64,000 nucleotides of DNA, taken from positions 1 to 64,000 of the forward strand of contig FOBR01000022.1 of assembly GCA_900109895.1 (NCBI GenBank), in the 5' to 3' direction. Origin of the DNA: a bacterium A37T11 (GTDB lineage Bacteria > Bacteroidota > Bacteroidia > Sphingobacteriales > Sphingobacteriaceae). The number at the start of each line of letters is the position of its first letter. The first letter of the stretch is position 1. The notes under the pieces were generated by a model, which saw nothing but the letters and a program-made list of their open reading frames with translations, searched no databases and was not told the DNA's origin. Made by a program: the position numbers and the translations under genes. This document shows positions 1 through 9,392 of the stretch, piece by piece.

Positions 1-200
1 ATATTAAATCTGGTTGGCCGGAAACGGCCTGGAAATGATAGCGTAAATATTCCGATACATCGGGGACGAAGCGATTTTTTAAGCCGTTAGAGGGATAAAC
101 TGATTAGTAACCTATACTTTGTAATATTTTAACAGTATATAACAATTTCTAAATGACGTTAGCATTATATTTGCTGGCAGTTAATAATTTACTGGTTTTT

Positions 201-1832
201 ATGAGAAGCATTTTACTTCTGCTTATTTATTCAACTCTTTTTTCATACAGCGGTTTTTCGCAGGGAAAAAAGGATAAACCGAAGGTTAATTGGTTTAACC
301 TGGATCTGAAGGAAGACAGTGTGATGGGCATTAGCACGGAGAAAGCGTACCGTGAATTGCTGCCCGGTAAAAAAGGAGTTCCGGTAATTGTTGCCGTCAT
401 TGATGGAGGTACTGATATTAACCATGAGGATCTGAAAAATGCTATTTGGGTAAATCCGGATGATAGGGTAATCAGTCCGGACGATACGACCGATGCGGAT
501 CATAATGGATATCCAGGTGACGTGCATGGCTGGAACTTTATTGGTAATAAAAATGGCAATGACGTTCATTTTGATAATCTGGAGGTCACCAGGCAATTGA
601 AAGTTTTACGGCCATTATATATGTCAGTCCTGCCAAGTACGCCACTCCCGGAGAAACAACGACGTGAGTTTCTGGCTTTCCAGAAGATGACAGCCGATTA
701 TACCGATAAGCTTGAAAGAGCCCAACTAGGGCAATTAACTTATAACCGTATTAAAAAGGTAGTGGATACCATGCTGAGTCAGTTGAAAAATCCAAAGCCT
801 GAGCTTAAAATGATCGAAGACTATAAAGTTTCAGACCAAATGGATTCAAGGGCTTTGAAATTGTTTAGGTCTGATGTGAAAGACCAGGGTTTTGAAGAGG
901 CCTACAAAGACTTGAAAGAGGGAGTGGAATATTTCAATAATCAGGTGAATTATCACCTGAACATGGGTTTCAACTCACGGGATACCGTGGGTGATAATTA
1001 TGAAAACAGTAACGAGCGTTTTTATGGAAATGCAGATGTGATGGGTCCTGATGCGAAACATGGAACGCATGTGGCTGGTATAATTGGAGCAAATAGGAAC
1101 AACAATATCGGAATAAAAGGCGTGGCCGATCAAGTGCAACTAATGATTGTCCGTACGGTGCCCGATGGAGATGAGCGGGATAAGGATGTAGCAAATGCCA
1201 TTCGTTATGCCGTGGAGAATGGGGCAAAGGTGATCAGCATGAGCTTTGGAAAAGCCTACGTAAAGGACAAGAGGATAGTTGATGATGCCGTTCGGTTTGC
1301 CCGGGAAAAAGATGTACTGTTGGTGCATGCCGCAGGGAACGATGCGCAGGATAATGACAAACATCCAAACTTTCCAAACAGGAACCTGGTGGATAGCCTG
1401 GGAATTAATCAGGGTACTGTTGATAACTGGATAGAGGTAGGAGCGTCCGGATGGAAAAATGATGATAATTTGGTGGCTGAATTTTCAAACTATGGTAGAA
1501 GGTCAGTTGATGTATTTGCCCCCGGGGTACAGCTATATTCAACTTTACCTGGGAATACGTATGATTATGAAGATGGAACAAGTATGGCCGCCCCTGTTGT
1601 ATCTGGTTTGGCGGCCCTTATCCGTTCTTATTACCCCAATTTGAAAGCTTCGGAAGTGAAGGAGATCATACTTAAATCAGTCACTAAAGTGGACCAAAAG
1701 GTAAAAATACGAGGTGATGACGGTAACCGGATGAAAGTTAATTTGAGCGATATTTCTGTTTCAGGCGGGGTGGTAAATGCTTACCAGGCGCTGAAAATGG
1801 CCGCAGAAAAAAAGGAAAGTCTTAAAAAATAA
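201..1832 (+). CDS. Secreted subtilisin-like serine protease (S8 family)
   Basis: Exported peptidase of the subtilase family. An in-frame ATG exists at 153, but the ATG at 201 gives a clean signal peptide (short basic start, hydrophobic core, cleavage near FSQ/G), so I prefer it; the product is then 543 residues. The catalytic triad is visible: Asp in VIDGGTD (about residue 68), His in HGTHVAG (about 287) and Ser in DGTSMAAP (about 461), with the oxyanion Asn in HAAGND (about 380). The roughly 220 residues between Asp and His are far longer than in subtilisin and are rich in charged residues; this insertion is common in Bacteroidota S8 enzymes and may be a cap or propeptide-like element. No substrate can be inferred. 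A small ORF and nth follow on the same strand. Confidence 0.93.
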   Translation: MRSILLLLIYSTLFSYSGFSQGKKDKPKVNWFNLDLKEDSVMGISTEKAYRELLPGKKGVPVIVAVIDGGTDINHEDLKNAIWVNPDDRVISPDDTTDADHNGYPGDVHGWNFIGNKNGNDVHFDNLEVTRQLKVLRPLYMSVLPSTPLPEKQRREFLAFQKMTADYTDKLERAQLGQLTYNRIKKVVDTMLSQLKNPKPELKMIEDYKVSDQMDSRALKLFRSDVKDQGFEEAYKDLKEGVEYFNNQVNYHLNMGFNSRDTVGDNYENSNERFYGNADVMGPDAKHGTHVAGIIGANRNNNIGIKGVADQVQLMIVRTVPDGDERDKDVANAIRYAVENGAKVISMSFGKAYVKDKRIVDDAVRFAREKDVLLVHAAGNDAQDNDKHPNFPNRNLVDSLGINQGTVDNWIEVGASGWKNDDNLVAEFSNYGRRSVDVFAPGVQLYSTLPGNTYDYEDGTSMAAPVVSGLAALIRSYYPNLKASEVKEIILKSVTKVDQKVKIRGDDGNRMKVNLSDISVSGGVVNAYQALKMAAEKKESLKK

Positions 1833-1925
1833 AGGGATCAGAGGTGCTTATTCTTGGCTTATAATATTCTTGACTTTGTTACGTTAATTATTATATTTAT
1901 ACTTTTATACATCCAGCGAGAGCTT

Positions 1926-2114
1926 ATGACAAAAAATTTTACTTCCCATACTACTGAAAGGAAAAAGAGGATGACCATAACACTAGCTCATAAATTGAGT
2001 TTGGAAGATGAGCAGTTTTTATCTTCCTTGGGAATGCGACTCAATAACCGGCTGGTTGATCCTTCGGCCGTATCTGTTAAGAAAATTCTTAGCTTTGCAC
2101 GTAGCTTAAAATAG
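1926..2114 (+). CDS. Small hypothetical protein (62 aa)
   Basis: A 62-residue basic protein starting at the ATG at 1926; the reading frame is open upstream to 1854, but that extension is a hydrophobic, AT-rich stretch that looks like untranslated DNA. The C-terminal half contains an AHKLSLEDEQFL segment and a helical end (KKILSFARSLK), which suggests a small helical, cytosolic protein. No known domain is recognised. It sits 9 bases before nth, so it may be cotranscribed with it. The frame is plausible in codon use but short, so it could be spurious. Confidence 0.5.
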   Translation: MTKNFTSHTTERKKRMTITLAHKLSLEDEQFLSSLGMRLNNRLVDPSAVSVKKILSFARSLK

Positions 2115-2123
2115 AAGGCTGTC

Positions 2124-2774
2124 TTGCTTAAAAAAGAGAGATACCAGGCTTTTGTTGCCTATTTTTCTGCCCACAATCCGGATGCGGAAACGGAGTTGCA
2201 TTATAGCAGCCCCTATGAGTTATTGGTTGCGGTGATCTTATCAGCCCAATGTACGGATAAGCGCATTAATATGGTAACCCCGGCATTGTTTGGGCGGTTT
2301 CCGGATGCTGAAAGCCTGGCTGCTGCTTCAGCGGACGAGATTTTTCCCTATATCAGAAGTGTGAGCTATCCGAATAATAAGTCGAAGCACTTAGTAGGGA
2401 TGGCGCGAATGCTGATGGATGATTTTGGGGGCGTTGTTCCATCGGATATTAATGCCTTGCAAAAACTGCCCGGTGTAGGACGCAAAACGGCTAATGTGAT
2501 TGCTTCGGTTGTTTTCCAAGCCGATGCTATAGCGGTGGATACGCATGTGTTCAGGGTAGCAAATAGGATTGGGTTGACTCTAAAAGCCAAAACTCCTCTG
2601 GCGGTTGAAAAACAGTTAGTACGTTATCTGCCAAAGGAAACTTTGGGCATTGCGCATCACTGGCTTATATTGCATGGACGTTATATTTGTGTGGCCCGAA
2701 ATCCAAAATGTGAAATTTGTCCAATTACCTGGATGTGTAAATATTATGAACAGGTTATAGGAAAACGAAAATAA
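2124..2774 (+). CDS. nth: Endonuclease III (DNA glycosylase/AP lyase)
   Basis: Base-excision repair enzyme that removes oxidised pyrimidines and cleaves the abasic site by beta-elimination. It is 216 residues long, matching E. coli Nth (211). The helix-hairpin-helix motif LPGVGRKTA carries the catalytic Lys (K121), and AVDTHVFRV carries the catalytic Asp (D139). The C-terminal Cys pattern C-x6-C-x2-C-x5-C (C189, C196, C199, C205) is the 4Fe-4S loop. The start is a TTG codon at 2124, which gives an N-terminus aligned with the family; no ATG lies close by. recA follows 59 bases downstream but has its own -7 box. Confidence 0.96.
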   Translation: MLKKERYQAFVAYFSAHNPDAETELHYSSPYELLVAVILSAQCTDKRINMVTPALFGRFPDAESLAAASADEIFPYIRSVSYPNNKSKHLVGMARMLMDDFGGVVPSDINALQKLPGVGRKTANVIASVVFQADAIAVDTHVFRVANRIGLTLKAKTPLAVEKQLVRYLPKETLGIAHHWLILHGRYICVARNPKCEICPITWMCKYYEQVIGKRK

Positions 2775-2807
2775 ATTAAAAAAATTAGTAATTATAATAA
2801 ATATGGT

Positions 2808-2815
2808 TATATTTG
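2808..2815 (+). promoter_or_regulatory. -7 promoter element of recA (TATATTTG)
   Basis: TATATTTG is a perfect match to the Bacteroidota -7 consensus TAnnTTTG. It lies 18 nt before the recA ATG at 2834. No good -33 TTG is seen. Its position overlaps a TTG that could otherwise extend the recA frame, which argues for the ATG start. Confidence 0.6.
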
Positions 2816-2833
2816 AACCAAAATACTAATATA

Positions 2834-3841
2834 ATGAGTAGTCAGGAAAAGCTTAAGGCATTGCAACTTACCTTGGATAAATTGGAAAAATCCTATGGTA
2901 AGGGTACGGTTATGAAATTAGGTGATTCGGCTGTTGAGCCGATCGAGTCAATTTCTACAGGTTCAATTGGATTGGACATTGCGTTGGGAATTGGCGGGGT
3001 GCCCAAAGGACGAGTGATTGAAATTTATGGGCCGGAATCATCGGGTAAAACGACACTGGCTACGCATATTATTGCAGAGGCCCAAAAGAAGGGAGGCATT
3101 GCCGCCTTTATTGACGCTGAACATGCTTTTGATAAATATTATGCCCGTAAACTGGGTGTGGATATAGAAAACCTGCTGATTTCCCAGCCGGATAATGGCG
3201 AGCAGGCACTTGAAATTGCAGATAACCTGATCCGTTCCGGGGCTATTGACGTCATTGTTATTGACTCCGTGGCAGCGTTGGTACCCAAAGGTGAAATTGA
3301 AGGGGAAATGGGCGATTCAAAGATGGGATTGCAGGCCCGGTTGATGTCACAGGCTTTGCGGAAACTTACGGGCACGATCTCAAAAACCAATTGTTGTTGT
3401 ATTTTTATTAACCAGTTGCGTGAAAAGATCGGGGTAATGTTTGGCAATCCGGAAACGACCACGGGAGGGAATGCGTTAAAATTTTATGCCTCCGTTCGGC
3501 TTGACATTCGTCGTACCTCACAGATTAAAGATTCTGACGAGGTTTCGGGCAATAGGGTGAAGGTAAAGATTGTAAAAAACAAAGTGGCCCCGCCTTTCCG
3601 CATTGCTGAATTTGACGTGATGTTTGGCGAAGGGATATCAAAGGTGGGTGAGATCATTGATCTGGGTGTTGATTTCAATATTATCAAAAAATCAGGTTCA
3701 TGGTTTAGCTATGGGGAAACCAAATTGGGCCAAGGGAGGGATGCTGTAAAGGCTCTGCTGCACGATAATCCGGATTTGATGGATGAATTGGAAGAACGCA
3801 TAAAAAGCGAAGTGACTGCTGAAAAGCTGGAAGAGAAATAG
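2834..3841 (+). CDS. recA: Recombinase RecA
   Basis: ATP-dependent strand-exchange protein for homologous recombination and SOS induction. It has 335 residues from the ATG at 2834; a TTG seven codons upstream lies inside the -7 box and is rejected. The Walker A motif GPESSGKTT is at residues 66-74. The L1/L2 DNA-binding region is present ([25 protein letters not shown] split over two loops), as is the acidic C-terminus ([18 protein letters not shown]). It follows nth, so two repair genes are adjacent. A strong hairpin terminator lies 35 bases after the stop. No LexA-type operator could be recognised in the short upstream region. Confidence 0.99.
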   Translation: MSSQEKLKALQLTLDKLEKSYGKGTVMKLGDSAVEPIESISTGSIGLDIALGIGGVPKGRVIEIYGPESSGKTTLATHIIAEAQKKGGIAAFIDAEHAFDKYYARKLGVDIENLLISQPDNGEQALEIADNLIRSGAIDVIVIDSVAALVPKGEIEGEMGDSKMGLQARLMSQALRKLTGTISKTNCCCIFINQLREKIGVMFGNPETTTGGNALKFYASVRLDIRRTSQIKDSDEVSGNRVKVKIVKNKVAPPFRIAEFDVMFGEGISKVGEIIDLGVDFNIIKKSGSWFSYGETKLGQGRDAVKALLHDNPDLMDELEERIKSEVTAEKLEEK

Positions 3842-3875
3842 GCTGAAACCTATTGTTAGTTTTGTTTGATTTGAG

Positions 3876-3911
3876 TAACTAAGATGGCATTGCTGTCTTA
3901 GTTATTTTTTT
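3876..3911 (+). terminator. Rho-independent terminator of recA
   Basis: A perfect 9-bp stem (TAACTAAGA / TCTTAGTTA) with an 11-base loop is followed by a run of seven T. The right arm overlaps the stop codon of the convergent small gene on the minus strand. Confidence 0.88.
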
Positions 3912-4134
3912 GTGCAGCCTCGTCCTCAATCGCTTGTTCATGATTTACTTTAGCGTTTTGCATGGCTGATTTGCTGGCAACAAACCAAGAAACAGTAATG
4001 GCTAGTATCACAAGTACCGCCAATACGATTAACCCAACAACGCCTCTTTTACGGTCCTTGCTAAGCAACCATATGAGTGCGCCAATCAAGGGGATGACAA
4101 ACACTAAAAAAAAGAAGAAACTGGGTGCACTCAT
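3898..4134 (-). CDS. Small membrane protein with two TM helices (78 aa)
   Basis: A 78-residue protein of unknown function. Residues 5-23 (FFFFLVFVIPLIGALIWLL) and 32-52 (VVGLIVLAVLVILAITVSWFVA) are two predicted membrane helices joined by a short basic loop (SKDRKRG), which predicts a hairpin with both ends outside under the positive-inside rule. The C-terminal tail is hydrophilic and acidic (EQAIEDEAAQKNN). It stands alone, convergent with recA and sharing its terminator hairpin. No domain is recognised; small two-TM proteins of this kind are common and mostly uncharacterised in Bacteroidota. Confidence 0.75.
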   Translation of the reverse strand: MSAPSFFFFLVFVIPLIGALIWLLSKDRKRGVVGLIVLAVLVILAITVSWFVASKSAMQNAKVNHEQAIEDEAAQKNN

Positions 4135-4281
4135 GTTTTTATTTTTGCAAAGGTCGCAAAAAGCAGCATTAAAAGCTCTTAGAATTTATATTTTTTTGTA
4201 CTACCATTAAACCTTTTTTTTAACTCCCAGTCAAACCCTGCAAACAAACAGTTCGTATTTTATTTTCCGTAAACTTCTTTT

Positions 4282-7128
4282 ATGAGAAGGATTTTTAAGT
4301 ATTGTTTACTGGTAGTTTGCTTTTTTTCCTTGTATTCAAAGTCTTTGAAGGCGCAGTTTAGGCTTTCAGGTAAGGTTTTGGATAGTTTGACCTTAAATGG
4401 TTTGCAGGGTGCAAGTGTAAAACTGGTAAGTAGTAATGATTCGATAGTTAGTTATGGATCTGCTGGCGAAAATGGCAGGTTTACCATTACGGTGCCTAGA
4501 GCCGGAAAATACCGTATTTCAGCCAATTTTTTAGGTTATAAATCGACATCATTTCCAGTAATGATCAAATCCAATGAACGTTCGAAAACGGTGAATGTGC
4601 CCTTGCCCGCTGAAATTAAAGAGCTGGATGCGGTGGAAATTACCGCGCCTGTACCCATGGTAGAAGTAAGAGGCGATACTACTGAATTCAATGCGGCGGC
4701 ATATAGTACAGAACCTTATGCCGATGCTGATGCGCTGGTGGGCCAGATACCCGGGGTGGAAATTGATGATGAAGGTAAGATCAAAGCACAGGGTGAAGAT
4801 GTGCAGCGGATCATTGTCGATGGTAAGGAATTTTTTAGTTCAGACCCACGCGTGGCATTGAAGACCTTGCCTGCGGATGTCATTGAAAAAATTCAGATCA
4901 TTGATGAACAGAGTGAACAGGCGCGTTTTACGGGCTTTGACGACGGACAACGCCACAAAATCATTAATATCGTTACGAAAAAAGACCGCAGGCATGGATA
5001 TTTTGGCCGGTTGGCAGGGGCTATGGGTAGCAATAAGCGGTACAATGGTGGGGGAAATATAAATTTCTTTAACAATAGCCGACGGCTGAGTATACTGGAA
5101 GTATCCAACAATGTAAATCAGCAGAATTTTTCAATGGCTGAAATTGGTGCTGAAGATGATGGAGGTGGTCGTGGCGGTGGTGGTCGAGGAAGCCGACGTG
5201 GTGGCGGTGGAGGTAACGGCGGTCGTAGCGGCGGTAATAATGGACAATCAAAAACCAACAACGTATCCATTAATTATAACAATACCTGGCTGGATGAACG
5301 AATGGAATTTAGTGGGGACTATACGTATAACACTCGGAATAATGATGTGAATTCTATCAATAACCGGCAATTATTTGTGGGGGATGGCGAAGACCAATTC
5401 AGAGTGCAGCAAAATTTGAGCAATAGTATCAACAATAGCCACCGGGCAAATATAAAGATGGAGTTTAAGCCCGATTCAAACCAGTCGATGGTTTTTACCC
5501 CAACGTTTAGTTATCAGCAAAATAATCGGCTCAGTACGAATACCAGCAATACGGTCAATGAAAGCCAGGACCCATTGACAAGCGCAAATAGTAATAATAA
5601 CAACCAGAATAGGAATGTTAATATCGCAGGCAATTTTACCTACCGTTTTCATTTGGGAAAACCGGGCCGTACCATTTCGCTGAGTGCCAATGGTTCTTAT
5701 AGTTCCAATAAAGGATTGGCCCAGGCGCTATCTTTTACTCACTATCTGGAAAATCAAGAACGGATAGATACGGTGAATAACCAAAATAATTCATTGGGTA
5801 ATGGTAACGGCATTACAGGGCGGTTTGCTTATACGGAGCCCCTGGATAGTTTTAGCCGTATACAGGCCAATTACAGTATTCGAAATACGGCAAATTTCTC
5901 TAACCGCCAAACGTTTAATTTTTTGGCGGAAACCGGGCAGTATTCCGAATTAGATGATAGGCTGTCAAACGAATTTAGGAATGAATATCTTTACCATAGT
6001 GGGGGCTTAAGTTATCAGTGGTCTAAGAATATCGTGATGTTTGATTTTGGTATGGACTACCAGCGGGCGGAGATGCAAAACCACAAGGTATTTCCAACAG
6101 AGGTAAAAGCAAGCGAATCGTTTGTGAGTTATTTGCCCAATGCCAATTTGCGCCTACGTTTTTCAAGGGAAATGAACTTGCGTTTTGAATATTCTACCGA
6201 GACCAACCCGCCTTCTATTGATCAACTGCAGGACGTAACCACCTCCACCAATACGCAGTCTGTAAAGTCAGGTAATCCCGACCTTAAACAGGAATTTCAA
6301 CAGCGGTTCCGCGTAAGTTTCGATAAGGTGAACCGGCAAACGGGCGCAAACCTAAATGTTAGCCTGAACGCCGATTTTTCTAAAAACCGGGTAGTGAATT
6401 CGGTTATCATTGTTAAAAGCGATACTACCATTAATGGCTTTGAACTTCGTCGTGATGGCCAGTTCACCCGGCCCGAAAATTTAAATGGCTATTATAGTCT
6501 GCGTGCAAATGCTAGTTACGGCACTCCCATCAAGGCCTTAAAGATCAATATGAACCTTTCAACTAATGTGTTCAGAACGCGTGATGTGGGCCTGATGAAT
6601 GGGTCTTTATCCGCTTCAAACAGTTATGGATTTAGCCAAAAGGTGGGAATAAATAGCCATATCAGCGAAAAATTGATCTTTGGTCTTAGCTATAATGGCA
6701 GTTTTAATGTGGTAAAAAATAATTTACTTACAGATCCAAGCAGCAATAGCAATTATTTCAACCAAACCATCCGCAATGACGTTACCTGGATTTTTTGGAA
6801 AGGGATACGGATCAATTCATCGGTCTTGTACAATTATAATTCAGGTTTAACGGGCGGCCTTAATCCTTCGTTTGTGACCTGGAACGCTTCTATCGGTAAA
6901 AAATTATTTTCCCGACAGGAAGCCGAGATTACCTTTTCGGCATATGACCTGCTAAATAATAGTACTAATGTATCCCGGGATATCACGCAGTCCTATATTC
7001 AGGATAGCCAAACTTTAAATATGTTGCGGCAATATTTCACCTTGGGCTTTACCTATAACTTGCGCAATTTTGGAGGCCGCCTGATGGGCAACGGGGGTGG
7101 ATTTAGGCGTGGCGGAGGAAGGGGTTAA
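4282..7128 (+). CDS. Outer membrane beta-barrel protein with carboxypeptidase-regulatory-like domain
   Basis: A 948-residue TonB-receptor-like outer membrane protein. The N-terminus is a signal peptide ending near LKAQF. Residues about 27-110 form a CarboxypepD_reg-like beta-sandwich, followed by a plug-like region (ALVGQIPGVEIDDEGKI, then IIVDGKEFFSSDPRVAL) and a long barrel whose repeated Asn/aromatic strands resemble the OMP_b-brl_3 family. A Gly/Arg-rich segment occupies residues 294-322 and a second one ends the protein (GGGFRRGGGRG). No SusD-like partner is next to it and no substrate can be proposed. It is not a typical SusC because of this lack. Its stop codon shares four bases with the convergent tsaD gene. 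Confidence 0.88.
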   Translation: MRRIFKYCLLVVCFFSLYSKSLKAQFRLSGKVLDSLTLNGLQGASVKLVSSNDSIVSYGSAGENGRFTITVPRAGKYRISANFLGYKSTSFPVMIKSNERSKTVNVPLPAEIKELDAVEITAPVPMVEVRGDTTEFNAAAYSTEPYADADALVGQIPGVEIDDEGKIKAQGEDVQRIIVDGKEFFSSDPRVALKTLPADVIEKIQIIDEQSEQARFTGFDDGQRHKIINIVTKKDRRHGYFGRLAGAMGSNKRYNGGGNINFFNNSRRLSILEVSNNVNQQNFSMAEIGAEDDGGGRGGGGRGSRRGGGGGNGGRSGGNNGQSKTNNVSINYNNTWLDERMEFSGDYTYNTRNNDVNSINNRQLFVGDGEDQFRVQQNLSNSINNSHRANIKMEFKPDSNQSMVFTPTFSYQQNNRLSTNTSNTVNESQDPLTSANSNNNNQNRNVNIAGNFTYRFHLGKPGRTISLSANGSYSSNKGLAQALSFTHYLENQERIDTVNNQNNSLGNGNGITGRFAYTEPLDSFSRIQANYSIRNTANFSNRQTFNFLAETGQYSELDDRLSNEFRNEYLYHSGGLSYQWSKNIVMFDFGMDYQRAEMQNHKVFPTEVKASESFVSYLPNANLRLRFSREMNLRFEYSTETNPPSIDQLQDVTTSTNTQSVKSGNPDLKQEFQQRFRVSFDKVNRQTGANLNVSLNADFSKNRVVNSVIIVKSDTTINGFELRRDGQFTRPENLNGYYSLRANASYGTPIKALKINMNLSTNVFRTRDVGLMNGSLSASNSYGFSQKVGINSHISEKLIFGLSYNGSFNVVKNNLLTDPSSNSNYFNQTIRNDVTWIFWKGIRINSSVLYNYNSGLTGGLNPSFVTWNASIGKKLFSRQEAEITFSAYDLLNNSTNVSRDITQSYIQDSQTLNMLRQYFTLGFTYNLRNFGGRLMGNGGGFRRGGGRG

Positions 7129-8126
7129 ATACTCCAACGGGCCAGAGGGGCAATATCCTGACCGACAAAATCGCGGGCTAAAAATTTAAAATAACCGGCG
7201 ATGGCAATCATGGCCGCGTTATCTGTACAATATTCAAACCTAGGGATAAATACCTGCTTATTGTTTTTTTCGCCGAACTCCAGCAAAGCATTTCTCAAAC
7301 CCGAATTGGCGGATACGCCACCTGCTATGGCGATGCTGTTTACGCCCGTCTGTAAAACGGCTTTTCTCAGCTTATTTAGTAGGATACTGACAATGCGATG
7401 CTGAACGGAGGCGCAGATATCCGAAAGATTTTCAGATACAAAATGGGGTTGTTCAGCTACTTTTTGTTTGATAAAATATAGAATGGCCGTTTTTAATCCA
7501 CTAAAGCTAAAGTTCAGACCCGGAATCTGCGGTTCTGGAAATGAATAGGCCAAGGGATTGCCCGACTGGGCATATCGGTCAATCAATGGGCCTCCGGGAT
7601 AGGGTAATCCCAGTATCTTAGCGGTTTTGTCAAAGGCTTCGCCGGCGGCATCGTCCATGGTTTGTCCAATGACTTCCATTTTAAAATAGTCTTTCACCAG
7701 CACAATTTGCGTATGTCCTCCTGACACCGTCAGGCACAGAAACGGAAAATCCGGTTTCGCATCGTCAATAAAATGTGCCAATATATGTGCTTGCATATGG
7801 TTTACTTCGATCAATGGAATGCCCAGGGCAAGGGCAAAACTTTTGGCAAAGGAGGTTCCCACCAATAAAGAGCCTAAGAGGCCAGGCCCTCTTGTAAATG
7901 CTACAGCTTCGATAGTCGCCTTTTGAATGCCGGCTTGTTTAATGGCTTGCTCAACGGTGGGTATAATGTTCTGCTGGTGGGCCCTGGAAGCTAACTCAGG
8001 TACTACACCGCCAAATTTTTCATGGACGGTTTGATTCGCTATCATATTGGATGCGATGTTGCCCTCAATACAAATTGCTGCAGAAGTTTCATCGCATGAC
8101 GACTCAATGCCGAGTATTACGCTCAT
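7125..8126 (-). CDS. tsaD: tRNA N6-adenosine threonylcarbamoyltransferase TsaD
   Basis: Transfers the threonylcarbamoyl group to A37 of ANN-decoding tRNAs, with TsaB and TsaE, using TsaC product. It has 333 residues, the normal length. The metal-binding His pair is in VNHMQAHILAHF (H110, H114), the nucleotide-binding loops are GPGLLGSLLVG and TVSGGHTQ, and the late Asp motif CTDNAAMIA is intact. The gene lies leftward, ends in a 4-base overlap with the barrel protein, and starts 21 bases after ribBA in the same orientation, so cotranscription with ribBA is likely. Partner genes tsaB, tsaC and tsaE are not in the window. Confidence 0.98.
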   Translation of the reverse strand: MSVILGIESSCDETSAAICIEGNIASNMIANQTVHEKFGGVVPELASRAHQQNIIPTVEQAIKQAGIQKATIEAVAFTRGPGLLGSLLVGTSFAKSFALALGIPLIEVNHMQAHILAHFIDDAKPDFPFLCLTVSGGHTQIVLVKDYFKMEVIGQTMDDAAGEAFDKTAKILGLPYPGGPLIDRYAQSGNPLAYSFPEPQIPGLNFSFSGLKTAILYFIKQKVAEQPHFVSENLSDICASVQHRIVSILLNKLRKAVLQTGVNSIAIAGGVSANSGLRNALLEFGEKNNKQVFIPRFEYCTDNAAMIAIAGYFKFLARDFVGQDIAPLARWSI

Positions 8127-8147
8127 TATTTGTTTAATTTTTGGGCT

Positions 8148-9362
8148 TTATACATTCTTCATAATGCTATGGCCCATGCGATCACGTTTGGTACGGAGGT
8201 AAAGTTCATTGTATTTGTTGGAAGCAATTTCAATGGGGATGTTTTCTACGATTTCCAAGCCATATCCGGTCAATCCGGCCCGCTTTGTGGGGTTGTTGGT
8301 CATCAGTTTCATTTTTGTAATCCCCAGATTGCGCAGTATTTGAGCGCCGATGCCATATTCCCGGTGATCGGGCTTAAAGCCTAGCTGAATATTCGCGTCT
8401 ACGGTATCCAGCCCGTTTTCTTGGAGGTTATAAGCGTGCAATTTGTTAATTAAACCTATACCCCGGCCCTCCTGATTCATATACACGATGGCGCCCTTGC
8501 CTGCCGCTTCGATCATTTCCATGGCCTTATGTAATTGCGGTCCGCAATCACACCGGCAGGATCCAAAAATATCGCCTGTGAGGCATGAGCTATGTACCCG
8601 AACTAATATGGGCTCATCGTGCTCCCAAGTACCTTTTGTAAGGGCCAAATGCTGCTCGCCAGTGTTCTTGATGGTGTAGGCTGTCAATTCAAAATCGCCC
8701 CAATCTGTCGGTAATTTAACCGATACCTCACGGCTAATCAAAGAATCTTTTTCTAACCGGTATTCAATCAGGTCTTCAATGGAGATGATTTTTAAATCAA
8801 AACGTTCTGCTACATCCATAAGGTCTGGTAAGCGGGCCATTTCGCCATCATCTTTTAAAATCTCAACCAATACCCCTGCTGGTTCCAGTCCGGCAAGCCT
8901 TGCCAGATCCACAGCCGCTTCGGTGTGGCCAGCCCGCCTAAGCACGCCGCCATCTTTGGCGATCAGCGGAAAAATATGCCCTGGCCTGCCCAATTCTTCA
9001 GGTTTAATTTTCGAGTCTATTAAGGCTCTGATGGTCTTTGACCTGTCAGAAGCTGAGATGCCTGTGGTGCATCCATATCCCTGGAGATCTACAGAAACGG
9101 TAAAGTTGGTTTCAAAAGCCGCGGTATTATTACCGACCATTAAGGATAGATCCAGTTCTTGACAACGCTGTTCTGTCAGTGGGGCGCATACCAAACCCCT
9201 ACCGTGGGTAGCCATAAAATTAATTACTTCTGGGCTTGCATTACGAGCTGCGGTGATGAAATCGCCTTCATTTTCGCGGTCTTTGTCATCAACTACAATG
9301 ACTACTTTACCGGCCTTTATATCTTCGATTGCTTCTTCAATCGTATTTAATTGAATGTTCAT
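8148..9362 (-). CDS. ribBA: Bifunctional DHBP synthase / GTP cyclohydrolase II
   Basis: Carries both entry reactions of riboflavin synthesis: ribulose-5-phosphate to 3,4-dihydroxy-2-butanone-4-phosphate (RibB, about residues 1-200) and GTP to the diaminopyrimidine precursor (RibA, about 205-404). RibB motifs include [10 protein letters not shown] and [11 protein letters not shown]. RibA shows the zinc-binding Cys set in [18 protein letters not shown] and the NQEGRGIGL loop. Length 404 fits the fused form. The start ATG at 9362 aligns with the family. It is upstream of tsaD and downstream of the LptG-type permease, all leftward with short gaps. I see no FMN riboswitch in front of it. ribF is elsewhere in the window. 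Confidence 0.98.
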   Translation of the reverse strand: MNIQLNTIEEAIEDIKAGKVVIVVDDKDRENEGDFITAARNASPEVINFMATHGRGLVCAPLTEQRCQELDLSLMVGNNTAAFETNFTVSVDLQGYGCTTGISASDRSKTIRALIDSKIKPEELGRPGHIFPLIAKDGGVLRRAGHTEAAVDLARLAGLEPAGVLVEILKDDGEMARLPDLMDVAERFDLKIISIEDLIEYRLEKDSLISREVSVKLPTDWGDFELTAYTIKNTGEQHLALTKGTWEHDEPILVRVHSSCLTGDIFGSCRCDCGPQLHKAMEMIEAAGKGAIVYMNQEGRGIGLINKLHAYNLQENGLDTVDANIQLGFKPDHREYGIGAQILRNLGITKMKLMTNNPTKRAGLTGYGLEIVENIPIEIASNKYNELYLRTKRDRMGHSIMKNV

Positions 9363-9392
9363 TAACTATGTGGTATTAAGAATGCTGTAAAG

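Noticed and set aside
10-30. GGCC-GGAAAC-GGCC hairpin at the start of the window
   Set aside because: No T run follows and the gene to the left is not visible, so it cannot be assigned to a terminator.
8130-8384. Open frame on the plus strand across the 3' end of ribBA
   Set aside because: It lies wholly in the antisense of a clear ribBA frame, with no promoter or family similarity. Many other frames inside large genes are the same kind of shadow.
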